NCBI GenBank assembly: GCA_036362985.1
Contig: JAYGXS010000004.1
Span: 63,942,141-64,006,140, forward strand
Source of the DNA: Ligula intestinalis
Lineage: Eukaryota > Platyhelminthes > Cestoda > Diphyllobothriidea > Diphyllobothriidae
Direction of reading: 5' to 3'
Length of the DNA stretch: 64,000 bases
Part shown: piece by piece, positions 59,390 through 64,000 of the stretch
How positions within the stretch are numbered: position 1 is the stretch's first letter
Layout: each line of letters begins with the position of its first letter
Notes under the pieces: model-generated
What the model saw: only the letters and a program-made list of their open reading frames with translations
What the model was told of the DNA's origin: nothing
The model's database searches: none
Position numbers and translations under genes: made by a program

Positions 59390-59850
59390 TATTGATAAAA
59401 ATTGTGAAAATGTCGTAGCATCGGTGGATGTTGAATCCACACAACAGAAGTGAGGTTTTTACGCAGCCAACGGTCTTCTGTTGAGCTAGGAGGCTAAGCG
59501 TTGGTCCTGAATTTAATCACAAATGGGTTAATTTCCCCGCCCAGCCTACAACTCGTGTAGAACCCACCATTACGGATACAGTAAGGTCACTGCCTAGGCA
59601 GGATTTCTCAAGCAATTATTTATGATCCACCAGAAGGACCACTAGGTGCAATTCATCATTAGATAGCAGATTTGCATAATTAAACTGACCAAATTGTAAA
59701 AGAATTTGCGGTCTGGATGGGACTTGGATCCACACAGGAGGGAAGACGTTTTCGTCATCAATGCTTTACCATTAAGCTACAATGCTTATTATCAGCCGTA
59801 AATTTGTTCACAGCTATTGTCGAGTCAATTATCCAAATTTGTCAAACCCT
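59390..59850 (-). repeat. Two SINE-1 copies in tandem
   Basis: 59390-59650 is a long-form SINE-1 with an AGCTCAACAGAAGACCG-like A-box region and the TACAACTCGTGTAGAACCC body. 59665-59850 is a second unit with B-box complement ACTTGGATCCACAC. Both share the CAATTGTAAAA..TTTGCGG start seen in the other copies. Confidence 0.7.
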
Positions 59851-60824
59851 CCTAATAAGAAAGTAAATTAGTTATTTTTCTTTTAAAGAACGTTCAAAAG
59901 TGTCCTGGATGTCAAATCACCATTTAGGCCACTGAGTGGACTATAATTTATTCGGCAACCTATGCGAGCTTTCTTTTCTCAAAGTCTTTCCTCGGATTGG
60001 TACACAAAGCTGCGCTGAGGTTTGAGGTTATGAATGCAATATATCATGCGTTTTTTTTGAATAAAAAGAATATTAAATTACCAAATATAGTGAGCGCAAT
60101 ACGAAAAAACGTTTTTTTATGAGCTGTAATATTTCACGTAGTGAGACGGGTCTAGCCAGACAAAGATAATCGTGCTTAAATACGGAGTTGCTGCGTGCCT
60201 GACATATCATTGTATTATGTTGCAAAGTAGTATGATTTAGCATAAGAACCCCACTTAAGTAGCATGTGCAGAGTCAAGCGTGACTTCTAAATGCTGCAAA
60301 CTCTTCTCCATTTTTCAATCGTCGCGGTGGTCTTCGAGGTCGTTATTGATGGTTATCGCATGGTCGCCAACTTGTCGGTGGACTTTGGATTCGGGTAGGT
60401 CGCATCTTGGTGATGTTGCCCTGACTTCTACTGTCTTCTCCTATTGTCCAGGAGGACCCCTTCTTAACTCACTGTTATATGATTTCTCCTAGGATAGCAG
60501 GCATCCGAACTCTCAACAGAAAGATCCTATCTAACTGCATCATGTCATACCATGCTACGTATTAAGGCAGTTTTTTCTCCCATATTTTTTTGGAACTCAG
60601 TGGCTCGCTGAACTCATCCACCGATGTAGGATTTTTTGACTGCCTTGAAAAGTATTTTATAACAGAGTTTGTCGTTAATCAAATCGAGGTTACCATCTTA
60701 CCACGCGTTACACACTACTACTTCATGTTATCATAAGTTACTTACGCGCAGTTGTGGTTACCAAAATTATATTTTTTAATTTTCACGATAGCACTAAGTC
60801 TTTAATGAAAAGGCCCCTTGGGCC
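59851..60824. other. No gene seen
   Basis: No recognisable coding or repeat feature was found. Several T-rich stretches lie near 60050-60120. Confidence 0.4.
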
Positions 60825-61730
60825 TTGAATACAACTTATTTATTGATGTCAGCGCCCAACTCAATGGCGTCCAAATCATTTATGCTGGACCGATTAATTG
60901 CCAAAACTTCCTCATCGCCGCTGACGCATAGAGCAAATGGCCGGAAGTCATCCTCACGTAACGTACGACAGACGGAGCCACAATCAACACTCTTCGATGA
61001 CTGTTCAGCAGGTGTGATTGTTCAGAAACCTTGGTGAGCGGCAATGGAGGGCAGCTTAAATCGACCACCTTTGACCAGTTCTGCAAGCAGTCTCACATTA
61101 AACCCGTATGTTTGCCACCATATCACCCACAGTCCAATGGACAGGCTGAGCGGTTCGTCGAAACTTTCAGGCGGGCTATCTAAAAGTCAAAAGGGGAGGG
61201 GTGGACGGAAGAAGTGCTGGAAGTATTCCTGCTGAACTACCTCTAAAACTCCTAACAGTGTCTCCCCCGCAGACGCTTTGATGAAGACAAAGCTTCACAA
61301 ACCATTTGACGTCCTCCTCCACTGTCATCCGTTAGTTTTGTTAGTGAATCAAAACATTCGACGGCAATGGAGCGACAATTCTACCGACGCCACGGTGCAA
61401 AGCAACGATTATTACAATCAGGACAGGTGGTTCTTGCAAAGGACTACAGTAATAATCGAGAAAAGTGGACAATCGGATGTGTTCATTGGAAGTGTGTGAA
61501 GTCTTCGACGATATTCAGGTTGGCTCGGGCATTTGGGTGCGCCACGACAGCCGGCTGGAACACACTGAATGCACTGAGATACGACATGCAAGCCCAATTG
61601 TATCACTGGAACCACTACTGGACAGATTAGATTTGCCGAACCCAAGATACGAACCCACAGCTTCAGTAGCAAGACGATCTGGCCGAAAATGGACGCAAAC
61701 GATTGCGTTGCAGGTGAACCCGTAACTTAA
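60825..61730 (+). pseudogene. Ty3/gypsy-type retrotransposon integrase remnant
   Basis: In shifting frames the order is IYAGPINCQNFLIAADA, SKWPEVIL, TLVSGNGGQLKSTTFDQFC, then LPPYHPQSNGQAERFVETF, and later VLAKDYSNNREKWT and a C-terminal part ending RRSGRKWTQTIALQV. This is the pol integrase core followed by its C-terminal domain. The second catalytic position reads SGN, where active enzymes have SDN. The glutamate in QAERFVE is kept. There is at least one stop after SKSQ-like residues and several frameshifts. No RT, protease or LTR pair is in the window. Confidence 0.85.
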
Positions 61731-62370
61731 ATCTTACGATATAGCTCAAACAGGGAAGTGTCCGGGCCCAAAGCAATGGTGTGCGCACACAGCCCTGAGG
61801 AAGCGTTGCCATGGCAAGCGATCGGTTCGTTCACACGCCGTGCACGTGATGACGCCATGCAGCTGCTGCCGGGCGTTGGCTGCTAACGCGCCAGCTGCGT
61901 GAGTCATATAGTCAATGAAGGACCCCTTACTTGAGCCCACGATATAATTAGTCCAACCTTGTACCTACGCGTTCGCTTGCTTAAAACTATGCTGTACAAG
62001 GTTATCTCAAATATGTCTTCCTCCTAAACACTTCGTGTTATGTTCTTATTTGGAAGATCACAAACGGTCTAACGTAGAGTGTAATATTGACGCCTTGGCA
62101 ACCTTTTCAACAGTACAAACCCTTATTGTATTTCAATTTTTTGAGATTTTATGAACTTATCTTTCAATCTGTTTAAACATATATCACACTTGCGCACAGA
62201 GGTAGGAATGATAAATGTAAAGGGTTCTTTGGAAAAATTTGAAATTTTTAAATGTAAATGTTCTACGCAGGATCCCCTCATTGTCTTCAACCGTGAGATA
62301 TTGTGCAACGATCAACAAGCATTTAAACGTTCAGAAAAATTAATATTTATCCGATGGGTATGCCGATTAG
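61731..62370. other. No gene seen; possible trailing LTR-like flank
   Basis: This follows the gypsy remnant. An open frame at 62151-62510 overlaps the minus-strand PLE fragment and looks like a shadow. No paired terminal repeat could be found. Confidence 0.35.
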
Positions 62371-62760
62371 CAGGATTTTCAGTCTGTGCTAGTATGTGTT
62401 ACGTGCCTTTCGTTATTCGGTTGTGTTTGGTGGCGCGCGTTGATTTTCACTTTGAGGTAACTATAGCTGGCATCCAAATCATTATGCCTGTTGATGCACG
62501 CCTCATCTGAATGTATGGCCTCCAGGAATTCACGGCCTTTTCTAGTTGTGCAAGAGCCGAGAATCCATGTGTTCTCCCATGTGAATTTGTGACCAGTTTC
62601 TTATGTATGTATAGCAATCTGGGATAAAAAGGTATCGTATTCTGACCGCTGATTGATGTTGGTGCATGCGGGTCAAGGCGCATTTCTCAGTTTGGCCACA
62701 TTAAAGTGCATCACAAGTGGAACACGGGATCTTGTAGACAACCCCTTTTCTTTCAATACA
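62371..62760 (-). pseudogene. Penelope-type GIY-YIG fragment I
   Basis: The minus strand from about 62755 gives KGVVYKIPCSTCD. After frameshifts it gives HKFTWENTWILGSCTTRKG, REFLEAIHSDE, ACINRHNDLDASYSY and a stop near 62371. The cysteine-rich start and the REFLEA block are typical of the C-terminal nuclease of PLEs. It belongs to yet another lineage. It lies back to back with the LINE frame at 62.8 kb. Confidence 0.75.
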
Positions 62761-62801
62761 GCCAACGATCGCGTAAGCACCTATGCGGTTGGAAACAAGC
62801 T

Positions 62802-64000
62802 ATGAAGCGTCAACCATTAGCCTCAATGTCTCTTCCGGGTCTAATGTCCACTAATTGCAGGTCTATTTTCAATAAAAGTCTCGAATTGGATGCACTTATG
62901 TTGAAACAGGAACACAGTAAGTGCGGTGTAATCTGTCTTCAAGAGACTTGGCTCAATAGGGATATAGAGTCGCAGCTCATCACACCTCCAGCGTATTGCT
63001 GTTTTCGTTCGGACAGAAAATCCCGATCAATCAGCAGAGGTGGCGGAGTAGCAGTTTTTGTAAACCAGCAATGGTGCACAAACTGTAAGTCCCTTTTTTC
63101 TTACTCCGAATACCACATAGACGTTATTGAAGTAGTTTGTAGGCCTAAATTTTTACACAACTCAAAAGGCATCATTTATGTTAGTATTTACATACCCCCT
63201 TCCACCTGTCAAGATGCCCTTACCCACTTTTTCGATTTTCTTTCTCAAAAGCTTGCCGCACTGTCTTGCGAGCATGTAATTATTTTATGTGGGGACTTCA
63301 ATCGAGTAAATCTACGTCCCCTCATATTGTTAGGATTTAGTGACTTAGTTAATTTCAATACACGAGATGACGCCCCACTCGATCATATCCTGACTAACTA
63401 TCCAAAGCTTTTTGCTGTAAAAAATAGAGCTCCATTGGCAGGCTCAGACCATTCCGTACTGCTCTGTCAACCAAAAATCTATTCTAAGACCAACAAAGGG
63501 CTATTAGTAACGCCCGAGAGGAAATTACACATTCGTGACACGTCCCCACATAATATTTCCTTGCTTCAGACTTGTATATCTGAATGCATTCCCATCTTTC
63601 TCGAAAACAGGAATGTCGAGTCGTGTTCGAGTTATCTTACAACATTTCTCAACAGAATTTTTAACATTTGTTGTCCTTTTGACACGGTCATGGTTAGACC
63701 AGACCGAATATCTTCTCCCCACTTAAAAACTTTGAGAAGACACAAGGAACTGTTCTACAAACTAGGTTTACGAGAAAGATTGAAGGACGTTAATGCCCTT
63801 ATAAAACGCGAGATCGCAAGACTAAATGACCTTTTTGTTAGTCAGTTATTTACTTCCTCTACATCTTCGTCTCCTCTCTCTTCATCCGAAATATGGAAAA
63901 GTCTTAAACGTCTGACTGGCCAACGCAACACGCTGGCACATGTTGACGCTGACCTAGACAGCTTAAACTCAAACTTCATCCATACTCCCACCGAGTCCTA
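62802..64000 (+). CDS. Non-LTR retrotransposon (CR1/Jockey type) ORF2, endonuclease part, cut by window edge
   Basis: One frame is open from before 62802 (ATG at 62802 and at 62826) to the end of the window, about 399 codons without a stop. It encodes an apurinic-type endonuclease: TNCRSIFN (Asn), ICLQETWLN (catalytic Glu), GGVAVFVN, VSIYIPPS, ILCGDFN (Asp/Asn), DHILTN and GSDHSVLLC (Asp/His). A basic linker follows, with LKTLRRHKELFYKLGLRE and SSEIWKSLKRLTGQRN. In these elements this region nicks target DNA, and the reverse transcriptase follows downstream, beyond the window. The open frame and intact catalytic motifs suggest a recent copy. Length and clade cannot be settled from this part. 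Confidence 0.88.
   Translation, partial: MKRQPLASMSLPGLMSTNCRSIFNKSLELDALMLKQEHSKCGVICLQETWLNRDIESQLITPPAYCCFRSDRKSRSISRGGGVAVFVNQQWCTNCKSLFSYSEYHIDVIEVVCRPKFLHNSKGIIYVSIYIPPSTCQDALTHFFDFLSQKLAALSCEHVIILCGDFNRVNLRPLILLGFSDLVNFNTRDDAPLDHILTNYPKLFAVKNRAPLAGSDHSVLLCQPKIYSKTNKGLLVTPERKLHIRDTSPHNISLLQTCISECIPIFLENRNVESCSSYLTTFLNRIFNICCPFDTVMVRPDRISSPHLKTLRRHKELFYKLGLRERLKDVNALIKREIARLNDLFVSQLFTSSTSSSPLSSSEIWKSLKRLTGQRNTLAHVDADLDSLNSNFIHTPTES

Overview
This is eukaryotic DNA from a repeat-rich genome. One gene with long introns is buried in degenerate transposable elements. The mix of elements points to a parasitic flatworm, most likely a tapeworm, but that is inference and no rRNA or mitochondrial marker is present. 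The mix includes several lineages of Penelope-like elements (PLEs) with reverse transcriptase and GIY-YIG endonuclease, tRNA-derived SINEs, hammerhead ribozymes, a Helitron, a Ty3/gypsy remnant and a CR1/Jockey-type LINE. Ten Ns inside a (CTA)n tract at 13801-13810 mark an assembly gap.

The only host gene I can support is on the + strand: five exons (12615-13213, 29615-30038, 33728-34402, 40393-41199, 41303-42379) with compatible splice phases. They encode about 1193 residues of a TMEM132-family type I membrane protein: central and membrane-proximal extracellular domains, one transmembrane helix and a cytoplasmic tail of about 556 residues with a nine-glutamine run. The N-terminal exons and signal peptide were not found and probably lie upstream, outside the window. 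The introns are about 16.4, 3.7, 6.0 and 0.1 kb.

The rest is mobile DNA. PLE remnants lie at 0.56-1.5 kb (-), 22.7-24.0 (+), 24.3-24.8 (-), 43.1-43.7 (-), 43.9-45.3 (+), 46.7-48.4 (+), 50.8-51.7 (-), 51.9-52.2 (+) and 62.4-62.8 (-). A tRNA-derived SINE ('SINE-1' here) has copies near 6.7, 15.1, 26.7, 38.7 and 59.4-59.85 kb. A second tRNA-headed SINE ('SINE-2') has copies near 7.4, 17.9, 26.3, 28.3, 33.3, 37.9, 38.3 and 39.1 kb, and several carry a hammerhead-like core. Palindromic elements with TA target sites and CAGTAGA ends lie at 11.5, 16.5 and 31.1 kb. A Helitron fragment is at 54.7-55.8, a gypsy integrase remnant at 60.8-61.7, and an open LINE frame runs off the right edge from 62.8 kb.

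The most interesting signal is the ribozymes. At 37250-37530, inside the third intron seen here, two hammerhead ribozymes with intact catalytic cores face each other in a near-perfect inverted repeat. The same sequence, decayed but with compensatory changes in stem I, forms the 3' tail of the PLE at 46.7-48.4 kb. A third hammerhead fold, with its catalytic G12 changed to A, lies at 45941-46003 (-). Its stem II (GGCU-AAUA-AGCC) recurs in SINE-2.
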